The notes: generated from the sequence alone by a model not told the origin. Shown: positions 6,934 to 17,342, counted from the stretch's first letter. The stretch: 59,334 nt of DNA from an uncultured Bacteroidales bacterium (GCA_902778935.1 CACYZT010000009.1:1-59334), one strand, 5' to 3'. Numbers and translations: made by a program.

Positions 6934-8715
6934 ATGAACGAAGAATTGAAAAAAGTAATGGAAATCGCAGAGGTATGGACCCGCGAACCTTTTGACGCGG
7001 ATACCCGCGCGCAAGTGAAGGCCCTGATGGACGCCGAGGACAAGACGGAGCTCATCGATGCATTCTATCGTACCCTCGAGTTCGGTACCGGCGGTCTGCG
7101 CGGTATCATGGGTGTCGGCACGAACCGTATGAACAAATACATCGTGGCGCAAGCTACCCAGGGATACGCCAACTATATGCTCAAGGTGCAGCGCGAGGGC
7201 GGTTTTGAGAATATACAGAACGGACGCGTAGCGGTGGTGGTAGGTCATGACTGCCGAAACAACGGACGTCTCTTTGCCGAGACCGTGGCGAATGTGTTCT
7301 CCGCTAACGGTATCAAGGTCTATCTGTTTGAGTCGCTCCGTCCGACGCCGGAAGTGAGCTTCGCTATCCGTCATCTCAAATGTCAGGGTGGTGTGAACGT
7401 CACCGCGAGCCACAACCCGAAGGAGTATAACGGCTACAAAGCGTACTGGGAGGATGGCAGCCAGGTGCTCCAACCGCACGACCAGGGTATCATCGATGAG
7501 GTGAACAAAGTGCGTATGGAGGATGTGAAATGGGAAGCCAACAAAGACCTCATCGAGATCATAGGCGGCGAGATGGACTATGACTACATGATGGCTGTCA
7601 AGTCCGTTATGATCGACCAAGAGACTATCCTTCGCCAGAAAGACCTCAATATCGTCTATACGCCTATGCACGGTGCCGGACGTCAGATTGTGCCGATGTG
7701 CTTGCGCTCATGGGGCTTCCAGAATATCCACGTCGTGCCCGAGCAGATGGTTATCGACGGCAATTTCCCGACCGTCGTTTCTCCGAACCCCGAGAACGCT
7801 GAGGCTATGACCCTTGGTATGAAACTCGGTACCAAACTGGGTGCTGACCTCGTTATCGCGTCCGACCCAGATGCAGACCGTATCGCTATCGTTTGCCGCA
7901 ATGACAAGGGCGAGTGGGTCATCATCAATGGTAACCAGACCAACATCATGTACCACTACTACATCATCAATAATATGAAGCGCCTGGGTAAGTTGCGTCC
8001 CGATATGTATATCGTCAAGACTATCGTCACCTCCGAGCTCATCCGTAAAATTGCTGATGATCAGGGTGTTACGCTGACCGATGAGTACACCGGCTTCAAG
8101 TGGATTGCCAACCGTATCCGTATGTGGGAAGGCAAACGCAAATATATCGGTGGTGGCGAAGAGAGTTTCGGCTTCCTGCCGTACGATGCTGTGCGCGATA
8201 AATGTTCGCCGTCGGCTATCTGCCTCATCTGCGAGATTGCTGCGTACGCCAAGGATAACGGCATGACCCTCTATGACTATCTGCTTAAGATTTACGAGGA
8301 CTACGGCTTCCAGCGCGAGACGACTATCAATGTTGTTCGTCCGGGTAAGTCAGGCGCCGAAGAGATCCAGGCGATGATGAAGAACTACCGTGAGAACCCG
8401 CCGAAGGAGATCGCCGGAGAGAAAGTATGCCTCATCAAAGACTACAAGACCCTCAAGCAATGTGCCCTCAAGGATGGCAAATGGGAAGAGTCCGATTTCG
8501 ATATGCCGCTCCATGCAACCTCTAATGTACTGCAGTACTTCACCGAAGGCGGTCTCAAAGTATCCGTTCGTCCGTCCGGTACGGAACCGAAAATCAAGTT
8601 CTATTTCGAGATTCCTGTGAAGAGCGGCAAGCCGTTCACCGGCGCTGACTATGAGCGCTGCACCGCTGAAGCGGAGGCACGCGTGCCGGCTATCAAAGCT
8701 TCGCTCGGATTGTAA
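6934..8715 (+). CDS. Alpha-D-phosphohexomutase (phosphoglucomutase/phosphomannomutase)
   Basis: 593 residues, the long PgcA-type branch. It moves phosphate between C1 and C6 of hexoses, linking glucose 6-phosphate to glucose 1-phosphate. The phosphoserine loop TASHNP is at 157-162 (Ser159), the Mg-binding DPDADR near 312, the sugar-binding GGEESFGF loop near 408 and the C-terminal phosphate loop RPSGTEPK near 548. All four active-site motifs are complete. The product feeds the glycogen genes found further along the window. The next gene starts 3 bp after the stop. Confidence 0.93.
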   Translation: MNEELKKVMEIAEVWTREPFDADTRAQVKALMDAEDKTELIDAFYRTLEFGTGGLRGIMGVGTNRMNKYIVAQATQGYANYMLKVQREGGFENIQNGRVAVVVGHDCRNNGRLFAETVANVFSANGIKVYLFESLRPTPEVSFAIRHLKCQGGVNVTASHNPKEYNGYKAYWEDGSQVLQPHDQGIIDEVNKVRMEDVKWEANKDLIEIIGGEMDYDYMMAVKSVMIDQETILRQKDLNIVYTPMHGAGRQIVPMCLRSWGFQNIHVVPEQMVIDGNFPTVVSPNPENAEAMTLGMKLGTKLGADLVIASDPDADRIAIVCRNDKGEWVIINGNQTNIMYHYYIINNMKRLGKLRPDMYIVKTIVTSELIRKIADDQGVTLTDEYTGFKWIANRIRMWEGKRKYIGGGEESFGFLPYDAVRDKCSPSAICLICEIAAYAKDNGMTLYDYLLKIYEDYGFQRETTINVVRPGKSGAEEIQAMMKNYRENPPKEIAGEKVCLIKDYKTLKQCALKDGKWEESDFDMPLHATSNVLQYFTEGGLKVSVRPSGTEPKIKFYFEIPVKSGKPFTGADYERCTAEAEARVPAIKASLGL

Positions 8716-8718
8716 CCA

Positions 8719-10020
8719 ATGATAAACAGAAGTCAAATATCCATCGCCCTCTTGTGTCTGTCGCTGTTCGCCTGCATTCAGGCCACGGCGATGGATATTG
8801 ACTACCGTTTGTCGCTGCGCGCGGGTATGAACATGCCCGATGGCAAGGTGGATGCCACCGTAGGCAAGAAAGGCCAATGGATAGGACCCTTTGCCGGTGC
8901 TGATTTTGCCGTTAGTTTTGCCCCTGACTGGCAGAGCCTGCGCGACCTCAATAACGCACGCATAGGTGTGGCGCTCGGATACTGGAAACTCGATTGTATG
9001 TCCACCGGCGCCAATGACCTGCTCGGTCACGCCATCGCGCCCTATACCTTTCTGGAGATTCCTTTCTACAAAGGTCCCCATTTCGAGATAGGCGTCCGGC
9101 CCGGTCTCGGATGCTCGTTTATCACCAAGACGTACTACAACACCGCTACGCCTGAGCAGCAGGGCAATGTGCTACGGGAGGATAATATCAACCAGGCAGT
9201 GGGTTCGGTCTTCAATATCTACCTGCCTGAAGCGATGTATTTCAACTTTCCTATTCGCGACGGATGGGTGATAGGTCTGGCGGCGGGGTGGTATCACATG
9301 AGTAACGGTAGTATCCGTCAGCCTAACTCCGGCTATAACCTCTTCTGCGGCGAACTGAACGTGACCTATCGGCCGCCTGTTAGCGAAGAAGACAAAGCGC
9401 ATGGCGAACAAACACCAACCAAGGAGTACGGACTGGAGAAACTGCGCGCTGCGAAATGCGAGATTGAGATGGCTTTCTCCGGCGGCGCACGCCATGTGTA
9501 CTATCGCGATAAGCAGACCTTCTTCTGCGCTACCATGCAGGCCGCGGCGTACTGGCGTGCACATCGTATCTTCCGTCTGGGCGGAGGCGTGGATGTGTTC
9601 TACGACGGCTCGTATGTCGATCATCCTACGCATTTTAAGAAGACCTATCTCGCCGGTGCCACCCAGGCTGACTGCTGGCGCGTAGGCCTGAGTATTCAGC
9701 CGGACTTCGTCTTCGGCCGTTTCTCCGCCGGATTCGGCATTGGATTTTATCTGCACGACCCCGTTAAGAACCGTGAGGTCTCGGATAAGGATACCGAGGC
9801 GTACAATGCGCTGTGGGAAGAAGGTATCATGCCCAACAAGGGTATTTTCTATCCCTACGAGATTATCAATAAGGGTCGCGCGGGAGACCCCGACGGATGG
9901 TTATACACCACCATCAACCTGCGTTACCGCTTACCCTACCATCTGATGGTGCATGCGACGATGAAAGCGCATGTAACCAATGTGGAGTATGTAGCCGCCG
10001 GTATAGGCGTCTATTTGTAA
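8719..10020 (+). CDS. Outer-membrane acyloxyacyl hydrolase-like protein (PagL family)
   Basis: 433 residues with an N-terminal signal peptide (cleavage near residue 24) and beta-barrel-like alternation to the C-terminus, which ends on a long beta-strand (GIGVYL). The motif WYHMSNGSIRQPNSG at 191-205 matches the His-x-Ser-Asn catalytic site of PagL lipid A 3-O-deacylase (His193, Ser195). PagL itself is about half as long; here a second barrel-like region follows residue 230, as in longer Bacteroidota members. Lipid A or phospholipid deacylation is an inference from the motif. It starts 3 bp behind the phosphohexomutase, but the two share no obvious pathway. Confidence 0.7.
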   Translation: MINRSQISIALLCLSLFACIQATAMDIDYRLSLRAGMNMPDGKVDATVGKKGQWIGPFAGADFAVSFAPDWQSLRDLNNARIGVALGYWKLDCMSTGANDLLGHAIAPYTFLEIPFYKGPHFEIGVRPGLGCSFITKTYYNTATPEQQGNVLREDNINQAVGSVFNIYLPEAMYFNFPIRDGWVIGLAAGWYHMSNGSIRQPNSGYNLFCGELNVTYRPPVSEEDKAHGEQTPTKEYGLEKLRAAKCEIEMAFSGGARHVYYRDKQTFFCATMQAAAYWRAHRIFRLGGGVDVFYDGSYVDHPTHFKKTYLAGATQADCWRVGLSIQPDFVFGRFSAGFGIGFYLHDPVKNREVSDKDTEAYNALWEEGIMPNKGIFYPYEIINKGRAGDPDGWLYTTINLRYRLPYHLMVHATMKAHVTNVEYVAAGIGVYL

Positions 10021-10031
10021 ATTTGAAAACT

Positions 10032-11063
10032 ATGAACAAGGTACTTTTGATATCAACGGGTGGTACCATCACCATGGTGCGCGATAAAGCGTCCGGTGCA
10101 CTCGTGCCGGCGGATATGGACACCTTCAAGGCCTATATGCCGGAGTTGTTTGAGGGTCCCGTACAGGTGGATATACAGGCTTTCTCGCCCCTTCTGGACT
10201 CTTCGGATGTCAACCCTGACTGCTGGGTACGCATGGCGCAGATGGTCTATGACAACTATGCGAACTATGACGGCTTTGTCGTTCTGCACGGTACGGACAC
10301 GATGTCCTATTCGGCGTCCGCACTGTCGTTCATGTTGGAGCACCTCGCAAAACCTGTGGTGTTCACCGGCAGCCAGCTGCCCGTGGGTGTGCTGCGCAGC
10401 GATGCCAAGGAGAACCTGTTGACGGCTATTGAGATTGCTGCTGCGAAGGATGAAGAGGGTAATGCCATTGTACCCGAAGTGACGATATACTTCGAGGACC
10501 GCCTCTTCCGCGCCAACCGTACGACCAAGCGCAATGCGGAGCATTTCTCGGCATTCAATAGTTATAACTATCCGGCGCTGGCGAAGGCGGGTGTGCATAT
10601 TACCTATCAGCCCCATCTGGTTCACTATAGCGACCCGCTTCAACCGCTCCGCCTGCATACGAAATTTGATTGCAATGTGGCGGTGCTCAAACTATTCCCG
10701 GGTATTCAGCAGCCCGTCGTGCGTGCGCTTCTTCGTACGCGCGGACTGAAAGGAGTGGTGCTGGAGACCTTCGGTGCCGGTAATGCACCTACCGACAAAT
10801 GGCTCTACCGCGAACTCAAAGCCGCTGTGGACCGCGGTATCATCATCGTCAACAAGACGCAGTGTAACACCGGTTCGGTGGAGATGGGTCTCTATGCCGT
10901 GTCGCTCAATCTGATGAAAGCCGGCGTGCTCTCGGGCTACGACATCACTACCGAAGCCCTGCTGACGAAGATGATGCTCCTTTTTGGCGAGAACCCCGAT
11001 GACACCCGTCTGGTGAGCGAGTTGCTCGGCAAGAACTTATGCGGAGAGGTGACGATTGATTAG
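10032..11063 (+). CDS. ansA: Type I L-asparaginase
   Basis: 343 residues from the ATG at 10032. The frame stays open upstream to 9897, but that stretch overlaps the preceding gene, and the conserved N-terminus MNKVLLISTGGTIT starts here. The enzyme hydrolyses asparagine to aspartate and ammonia. The first catalytic threonine is in STGGTI (Thr12), the second motif is HGTDTM near residue 87, and no signal peptide is present, as expected for the cytoplasmic type I enzyme. A mini-hairpin repeat unit follows directly on the stop codon. Confidence 0.93.
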   Translation: MNKVLLISTGGTITMVRDKASGALVPADMDTFKAYMPELFEGPVQVDIQAFSPLLDSSDVNPDCWVRMAQMVYDNYANYDGFVVLHGTDTMSYSASALSFMLEHLAKPVVFTGSQLPVGVLRSDAKENLLTAIEIAAAKDEEGNAIVPEVTIYFEDRLFRANRTTKRNAEHFSAFNSYNYPALAKAGVHITYQPHLVHYSDPLQPLRLHTKFDCNVAVLKLFPGIQQPVVRALLRTRGLKGVVLETFGAGNAPTDKWLYRELKAAVDRGIIIVNKTQCNTGSVEMGLYAVSLNLMKAGVLSGYDITTEALLTKMMLLFGENPDDTRLVSELLGKNLCGEVTID

Positions 11064-11112
11064 ACTGCTTCGCTGACAGACAATGGACAATAGACAATAG
11101 ACAATAGACTAA
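11064..11112. repeat. Mini-hairpin unit followed by an ACAATAG tandem repeat
   Basis: One unit ACTGCTTCGCTGACAGA, then four copies of an 8 bp unit (ACAATGG, ACAATAG x3). Confidence 0.8.
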
Positions 11113-11125
11113 ATACCATATTATT

Positions 11126-12583
11126 ATGAAAAATCTTGAACCCAAAGGTTTGTGGAGCAGTTTCTACAGCCTTACTCAAATTCCGCGTCCCAGCGGAAAA
11201 CGCAAAGAGATAGCTGAGTTCCTCGTGAACTACGGCAAGTCGCTCGGTCTGGAGACCCTTCAGGACGAGATAGGCAATGTGCTTATTCGTAAGCCTGCCA
11301 GCCTTGGTATGGAGAACCATCCGGGTGTTATTCTGCAGGGCCACATGGATATGGTGCCGCAGAAGAACAGCGACAAAGTGTTTGATTTTGAGAAAGACCC
11401 CATCGAGGCCTATATCGAGGATAACGGCGAGTGGGTAACCGCTAACGGCACCACGCTCGGCGCGGACAACGGTATCGGCGTAGCGACAGCGATGGCTATA
11501 TTGGCGGACAAGAACGTCGTTCATCCGCCGCTGGAGGCACTCTTCACTATCGATGAGGAGACCGGTATGTACGGAGCCAATGACCTCAAGGGCGGTTGGC
11601 TGCAAGGCAAATACCTGCTCAATCTTGACTCGGAGACCGAAGGTGAGCTCTATGTAGGCTGCGCCGGCGGTATAGACGCTGAGGCTACGTTTGCTTACGA
11701 ACCGGTAGCCACCGAAGAAGGCGATATCGCGCTGCGCGTAGAGGTCAAGGGCTGCAAGGGCGGTCACTCGGGTTGCGACATCCATCTCCAGCGTGCGAAC
11801 GCTATCAAGTTGCTTTTCCGTTTCCTCAAGGATGCTGTGGCTAACTATGAGGCGCGTCTGGCGTATGTGGAGGGCGGTAACATGCGTAATTCTATCCCGC
11901 GTGAGGCGTCAGCCGTTATCACTATTCCCGAAGAGAGTTATCAGGACGTACAGGACCTCGTGGACCGCTATGAGGACCTCTGGCTGCGTGAGTACGACGG
12001 TGTAGAAACCGACCTGACGTTCAAGGGAACGGAAGTGGAGTGCCCGAAGACCGAGATGCCGGAGGACGTGCAGGATTTCCTCATTCACGCCGTCACGCTC
12101 TGCCCGCATGGCGTCTATCGTATGATTCCTCAGATGCCGGATATCGTGGAGACCAGTAACAACCTTGCTATAATAAGCCAAGAGCAAGTAGCTAACGGCC
12201 AATGTGTGAAGGTGATATGCCTCGCGCGCTCGAATGTGGAGAGCCGCAAGGAGGAACTGGCTTCGGTTATTCAGTCCGCGTTCTCCCTCGCCGGTGCTGA
12301 CGTGCAGTTCAGCGGTGCTTATCCGGGATGGCAGCCGAACTTCAAGAGCAACTTGCTCAAGGTGATGAAGGAGACCTATGAGAAAGAGTTTGGCACTTCG
12401 CCCCGTATCGTCACTATCCATGCGGGACTGGAGTGCGGTATCATCGGCTCGAACTATCCGAATATGGAGATGATTTCCTTCGGTCCGACTATCGAGCACC
12501 CGCACAGCCCCGACGAGCGCGTGAATATCGCCACGGTGCAGAAATTCTACCGCTATGTGCTCGCCGCGCTCAAAGCGCTTTAA
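11126..12583 (+). CDS. pepD: Aminoacyl-histidine dipeptidase (PepD, M20 family)
   Basis: 485 residues, the normal length of this dinuclear zinc dipeptidase, which cleaves Xaa-His and other dipeptides in the cytoplasm. The metal-binding sequences GHMDMVPQ (about 73-80), GADNGIGVA (about 112-120) and DEETGMYGA (catalytic glutamate, about 148-156) are present, with a C-terminal HAGLECG and EHPHSPDE. The segment SQEQVANG around residue 354 looks slightly longer than in relatives and may be another simple-repeat insertion, but this is uncertain. It stands alone between a repeat-rich spacer and a convergent S41 protease gene. Confidence 0.93.
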   Translation: MKNLEPKGLWSSFYSLTQIPRPSGKRKEIAEFLVNYGKSLGLETLQDEIGNVLIRKPASLGMENHPGVILQGHMDMVPQKNSDKVFDFEKDPIEAYIEDNGEWVTANGTTLGADNGIGVATAMAILADKNVVHPPLEALFTIDEETGMYGANDLKGGWLQGKYLLNLDSETEGELYVGCAGGIDAEATFAYEPVATEEGDIALRVEVKGCKGGHSGCDIHLQRANAIKLLFRFLKDAVANYEARLAYVEGGNMRNSIPREASAVITIPEESYQDVQDLVDRYEDLWLREYDGVETDLTFKGTEVECPKTEMPEDVQDFLIHAVTLCPHGVYRMIPQMPDIVETSNNLAIISQEQVANGQCVKVICLARSNVESRKEELASVIQSAFSLAGADVQFSGAYPGWQPNFKSNLLKVMKETYEKEFGTSPRIVTIHAGLECGIIGSNYPNMEMISFGPTIEHPHSPDERVNIATVQKFYRYVLAALKAL

Positions 12584-12589
12584 GCACCC

Positions 12590-12636
12590 ATTAAAAATTA
12601 AAAATAGAGGTTCTCATTCGCTGAGAACCTCTATTG
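12590..12636 (-). terminator. Intrinsic terminator of the S41 protease gene
   Basis: Perfect 14-bp stem AATAGAGGTTCTCA / TGAGAACCTCTATT followed on the minus strand by TTTAATTTTT. The 5' half of the stem is formed by the last codons of the protease gene, so coding sequence and terminator overlap. Confidence 0.9.
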
Positions 12637-14227
12637 CTTTCTTGGTGATTTCGTCGTCGCGCTCGAAGAGCGGGAAGAAACCTTCATCGCCGAGGATGTT
12701 TCGCACGATATAGGCATTGAGCAGTCGCGTCATCAAGGGGCGCGATTTCTGTATCTGTGCCTCATCGGGTTCGATACCTTTCTCCTTGGCGAAGGCGACG
12801 AACTCACGCAGTACGTTCTGGCTCAGCAGGTATTTCTCCAGGCTCTGCCAGTCCTTGTATTTGTTGAGTTGCTTGCGGTGCTCGTCCGTATATTTGTACG
12901 CGAACTGATAGGTGTACGCCATGTTCACGCAGCGGTTGTACCAGGGTGTATTGAGCGTGGTGTCGCGTCCGACGAATACATCGGGCATGATACCACCACA
13001 GCCGTACATCTTACGGCCGGACTTGGTGTAATAGACCGTGGAGTCTTTGAGATGGATAGAGTCGGCGGAAAAGAGTTCGCCGTGCTCCCATCGGTCGAGC
13101 AGGTCTTTCTCATAGTCCTCCTGGTCGCCCAAGGTATAGGGTTTCTGGATGCACCGTCCGGAAGGCGTGTAGTAGCGGGCAACGGTCAGCCGAACGGCAC
13201 TGCCGTCCTCGAAGGGCATCTGTTGCTGCACGAGACCTTTGCCGAAGGAGCGCCGACCGATGATGGTGGCGCGGTCGTTATCCTGCATGGCGCCGGCGAA
13301 GATCTCGGAGGCAGAGGCGGAGAAATTATCAATGAGCACGACTAACGGCACGTCCTTGAATCGTCCGCCTCCGTTGGCAGTCGCCTCATAGCGCGGGTAA
13401 GCGCGTCCTTCAGAATAGACGATGAGGTCGCCGCGTTGCAGGAACTCATTGGCCATGCGTATAGCCTGGTCCATATAACCGCCGCTGTTCTCGCGCAGGT
13501 CGATGATGAAGCGTGTGGCACCTTTGGTGTATAGGTCGGCCAAGGCGGAGAGGAACTCTTTGTACGTCGTCTCGCTGAACTTGTTGACGCGGATGAAGCC
13601 GAGTTTGGCGTTGGCGGTCTCTATGACGAACTTCGCGTCCACGGAGTTGACGGGTATGTCGCCGCGTGTGACGGTATAGTAGAGCAGTCCGTCCGCACCG
13701 GCGCGCTGGATACCGAGTTTGACCTGCGTACCTTTCTCGCCGCGCAGCGTGCGCATGACTTTCTCATTGTTGATTTTCTTACCTACGAAGGTGGAGTCAT
13801 CCACGGTGATCAGTTTGTCCCCCGCCAGGACTCCGACGCCTTCACTCGGACCGCCGGCAATGACCGCCACGATGCGGACGGTGTCCTGCTGGATGGTAAA
13901 TTGCACACCGATACCGGAGAATGAACCGGCTAACTCGGAATTGACCAACTCAAGGTCTTTCTTGGGTATATAAGCGCTATGCGGGTCGAGTTTCTGCACT
14001 AGTTCGCCCATCACCTCATCGGTGATGCTGTCGATATCGAGGCTGTCCACATACGCGTTCTGCATGAGGTAGAGCAGTCGGTCCACTTTCGTCTGCTCGA
14101 TATGCCAACTGCCGTTCTGATACACGATGCGTTGCGCATTCGCTTTCTGGCAAACGAACACGCCGATGGCGACCCCTAACGCCACGCCCACGATGGTCAA
14201 TAGGATAGGTACGAGATACTTTTTCAT
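12614..14227 (-). CDS. S41 family carboxy-terminal processing protease (CtpA/Prc-like)
   Basis: 537 residues: an N-terminal membrane anchor or signal (residues 1-30), a PDZ domain around 85-175 with the GIGVQF motif, and the S41 core with FSASASEIFAGAMQDND carrying the serine nucleophile and RRSFGKGLVQ carrying the lysine of the Ser/Lys dyad. The catalytic part therefore faces the periplasm. Such enzymes trim or degrade envelope proteins by their C-terminus. The long C-terminal helical region after residue 400 is normal for the Bacteroidota branch. It is the last gene before a strong terminator on this strand. Confidence 0.93.
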   Translation of the reverse strand: MKKYLVPILLTIVGVALGVAIGVFVCQKANAQRIVYQNGSWHIEQTKVDRLLYLMQNAYVDSLDIDSITDEVMGELVQKLDPHSAYIPKKDLELVNSELAGSFSGIGVQFTIQQDTVRIVAVIAGGPSEGVGVLAGDKLITVDDSTFVGKKINNEKVMRTLRGEKGTQVKLGIQRAGADGLLYYTVTRGDIPVNSVDAKFVIETANAKLGFIRVNKFSETTYKEFLSALADLYTKGATRFIIDLRENSGGYMDQAIRMANEFLQRGDLIVYSEGRAYPRYEATANGGGRFKDVPLVVLIDNFSASASEIFAGAMQDNDRATIIGRRSFGKGLVQQQMPFEDGSAVRLTVARYYTPSGRCIQKPYTLGDQEDYEKDLLDRWEHGELFSADSIHLKDSTVYYTKSGRKMYGCGGIMPDVFVGRDTTLNTPWYNRCVNMAYTYQFAYKYTDEHRKQLNKYKDWQSLEKYLLSQNVLREFVAFAKEKGIEPDEAQIQKSRPLMTRLLNAYIVRNILGDEGFFPLFERDDEITKKAIEVLSE

Positions 14228-14251
14228 TATTCTATGTTATTTTACAAGGTT

Positions 14252-17200
14252 TCAATTGTCAATAGGGCATACACTCGCGCCAAGAACGGTATATGTCTTG
14301 CCGTCGCGGAGAATATAGAGTTTGCCGTTGTGGATAATTTTTACTGCCGCGGGATATTTCTCGTCCTGTATGGACTCTGTATCCTGAGTAGAAATGCGTT
14401 CCACCGTGATGTCATCCATGTTCGCCTGACATAGTATGTCTCCGCCGGAGAAGCGGAATGCGATATGGTGTACGTCAGCCGGAGCGTCGCAGAACGTGAC
14501 GGTGGAAAGCGTGTATTGCGTATGCTTGGGTATCACGGCTACCAGCACAAACGAGGACGAGTCCGACGGATCGGGCAAGTACCCTGCTTCCAGAGTGGAA
14601 GCTCTGTCAGCATCCGTGCTGTTTACCCGCGAATAAAAGGAGAGTTTCAAACTGTCCACGCTCGTTTCGAACTCCGGCAGTGCCACGATACTCCATGATG
14701 CGGTGTCGGCATACAGATCCAGCACGCCGCCACCCGAATGCGTGATCGACCCGTCGTTAAATGAGCCGATGTTCCAGTAGGCCATACCCGTACGACGGTC
14801 GCCCCACTGCTGCCAGCAGAAGGGAATGTCGCCAGCCATGAGCGGGAACTTGTTCTCGTCGAAATTCTCCGCAAAAGGAATGGCAAACGGCGCACAGTCT
14901 GTGACAAAAGATACGTACGATTTGAGCATATCGGATGTCCGCTCGCCGCACGCAGTAGATATATGACAATCCAGAGAATAGTATTTTGCGTATGGCAGAC
15001 CCTCTATTACGCACAAGGTATCCGGATATTCCTCCGCGTAGAAGAGCGTGTCTTTTCCTTGCGAAATAACCACATTAAAATGCGTGTTATCTTCAAACTC
15101 CGGCTGCCAGTGGACCCGCACGGAATGGCTGGTAACGGAGTCTGCCAAAACCCTCAAAGGCGGATGGCAGTTATTGATATCCTCTATCGTGATATCGTCT
15201 ATCGCTATGCCGGAATAATTAATTTGGTTTTTAGGCATATTCGGGTTGTAGTATTTGAATGCCAGACGCGCACCTGCCGGTACTCTCTCCAGACGATAGT
15301 TCTTCAGACCGTACCATTGTGATGCGGGCGTCATAGTGGTGAGCGCTACAAAAGCCGAATCCACCAAACTATCCTTCGGGAAATAACCAAGCGTCAAATC
15401 CCCGCGACGATATGTATCGGTTAGTTTATAGAAGAACGAAATCTGCTGCGTGCTCAAATCAATGTTCATCTCCGGCATAATGGCATAGGAGGGATAGTAT
15501 GCCGATAACTCAAAGAGCAGGCTTTGTTTGCTGTTATGAACATAAGATGGAGCCGATGTCACATAGATCCGCTGCGAGTAATACCGGCTGTTGGCGTTTA
15601 TCACATTCCAGCAGTTAGGTGTCGTGACAGATTCCGCTTTATACGGATATGCCACATAATGCTCGAAACTCTCATTGTACAGCGATTCAATGGGATTACA
15701 CTCCGTCTTGATAAAGAAACTCTCTGTGTATGGCTCAGCGCTGTTTCCCGACGTGCAGATAGTAGCCACAGAGACATTCAGCTTGTACTCGCTGGAGAAA
15801 TCCAATCCGCTTATCTGAACAGAAGGCATATAAACCGTATCGGACAACATAACCGAATTGTCATATTCATTAGTAACCGTCACCTCATAGCCGTATGGAT
15901 TAGGCCGCTTGGGTGCCCATGAGAATGTAGCATCGTTAGGACCTACCGAGTCCAACTTAATATCCTCTATGGCGAGACATGTAGGACAATAGTCCACCGT
16001 CACATCATCTATCATACCCGTTGGTACTAACCATGAAGAGCCGGATGTAAATCTGTCGTAGAGAATAGCAATATATTTATAGCCCGCCGGCACTTGGTCT
16101 AAATATACCAGATGCTCGGTGAAGTCCGTGCTTTGCGGGAGCGTGTCTATAGGGAAGAAGGTCGTTGAGTCGTTCGGATTACTTATTGCGCCTATGATGA
16201 ACGAGCCGTGAGTCGGATCGACCAACGAGTTACGGGTCCAGAGGCTTATTTGTAACTTGTTGACGTCCTCCGAGAACTCCGGCAGGATGGTATATATACC
16301 ATAATTATTGCCGCTGATATACAGTGTATTTTCGCACGAATGGCAATAGGAGTAGTTGGAATAGACGTACGGATAAATACTATATGCTGTCGGACGCAAA
16401 ATCTTTCTCCAGCAGGAGGGCATTTGTCTGGTGTCGGCGCTGGTATTCTCGAAATTCTCAATGAAAGGCAGCGTCACGATCGGTGAACCGCAATCTGTTT
16501 GAGTCTCAAACGAGAACGTGGCTTGACTTAAACGGCTCAAATCGCCGTCGCCGCAATTAGCGCGCACATACGCGGTTATAGTATAAGGTGTCCTGTGCGT
16601 CAGACCGCTAACCGTGCAGCGGTTGTCGGTTACCGTATTATGAAACAACGTGTCTCCGTTGATGCCCAATACCAGCACATCCCATGCCTGTTCGTCCATT
16701 CCGGGCGTCCAGGACAACTCCGCCGTAGTTGCATATACCGTGTCCAAACGAATATTCTTCACAGGAAAACAAGTCGGTAATGAATCGATTTGTACACTAT
16801 CTATATAGCAGTAACTATTACCATAACCGAAGGGGCTGTATCCGTTGTATTGGAACATGATATAATGATCCGTTGATGGCGCATTATATAGAAAATATTC
16901 TGCACGGCGGTATTTCTCCTGAGATGCAGGCAAAGTATCCAACGCCGTAAAAGTGGAGGTATCCGACGGATCCGTAATAGTGCCTATTACGCATGGACCA
17001 TACGCCCCCCATGAGGAACCATATTGTGTATGTTCCTGCTCATAGAAAGAGACCATCACTTCATTGGCGGGGAGTGCCAATCTCGGTGTGATGGCGTACG
17101 CGATACCGTTTGTGCCGTTCAAAGACAAGTATTTCGCAGAAGCATTGCCTGCGATGCTTGTGGTACTGGAGAATGTCCAGCACGCCGGTTGTACACCGGC

Positions 17201-17326
17201 TGTCTCATTCTCGAAATCATTTACGTATGGGACTGAGATACCATTACACTCATCCGCATAAGCGACACTTGCCGATAACAGCATAACAGCCCAGATAGCG
17301 AATACGGGCAAACAGAACTTCTTCAT
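14252..17326 (-). CDS. Large secreted protein with four choice-of-anchor-J-type modules and fibronectin III-like domains; T9SS-like C-terminus
   Basis: 1,024 residues. A signal peptide ends at about residue 25 (ASVAYA). Four modules open with a common pattern (PYVNDFEN, PFIENFEN, LYNESFEH, PFAENFDE) followed about 20 residues later by a Cys-Trp pair, the layout of MAM-like 'choice-of-anchor J' (cleaved adhesin) domains. Three of them are followed by a fibronectin III-like segment (e.g. AELSWTPG, VRVHWQPE). The last 40 residues (KIIHNGKLYILRDGKTYTVLG) form the sorting tail seen in Bacteroidota T9SS cargo. Cell-surface adhesion or carbohydrate binding is likely; no catalytic motif is visible. 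Confidence 0.85.
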   Translation of the reverse strand: MKKFCLPVFAIWAVMLLSASVAYADECNGISVPYVNDFENETAGVQPACWTFSSTTSIAGNASAKYLSLNGTNGIAYAITPRLALPANEVMVSFYEQEHTQYGSSWGAYGPCVIGTITDPSDTSTFTALDTLPASQEKYRRAEYFLYNAPSTDHYIMFQYNGYSPFGYGNSYCYIDSVQIDSLPTCFPVKNIRLDTVYATTAELSWTPGMDEQAWDVLVLGINGDTLFHNTVTDNRCTVSGLTHRTPYTITAYVRANCGDGDLSRLSQATFSFETQTDCGSPIVTLPFIENFENTSADTRQMPSCWRKILRPTAYSIYPYVYSNYSYCHSCENTLYISGNNYGIYTILPEFSEDVNKLQISLWTRNSLVDPTHGSFIIGAISNPNDSTTFFPIDTLPQSTDFTEHLVYLDQVPAGYKYIAILYDRFTSGSSWLVPTGMIDDVTVDYCPTCLAIEDIKLDSVGPNDATFSWAPKRPNPYGYEVTVTNEYDNSVMLSDTVYMPSVQISGLDFSSEYKLNVSVATICTSGNSAEPYTESFFIKTECNPIESLYNESFEHYVAYPYKAESVTTPNCWNVINANSRYYSQRIYVTSAPSYVHNSKQSLLFELSAYYPSYAIMPEMNIDLSTQQISFFYKLTDTYRRGDLTLGYFPKDSLVDSAFVALTTMTPASQWYGLKNYRLERVPAGARLAFKYYNPNMPKNQINYSGIAIDDITIEDINNCHPPLRVLADSVTSHSVRVHWQPEFEDNTHFNVVISQGKDTLFYAEEYPDTLCVIEGLPYAKYYSLDCHISTACGERTSDMLKSYVSFVTDCAPFAIPFAENFDENKFPLMAGDIPFCWQQWGDRRTGMAYWNIGSFNDGSITHSGGGVLDLYADTASWSIVALPEFETSVDSLKLSFYSRVNSTDADRASTLEAGYLPDPSDSSSFVLVAVIPKHTQYTLSTVTFCDAPADVHHIAFRFSGGDILCQANMDDITVERISTQDTESIQDEKYPAAVKIIHNGKLYILRDGKTYTVLGASVCPIDN

Positions 17327-17342
17327 CCTTCTTCCTTTCAGT

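Noticed and set aside
9897-10031. N-terminal extension of the asparaginase
   Set aside because: It overlaps the end of the upstream gene, and the conserved start MNKVLLISTGGT is at 10032.
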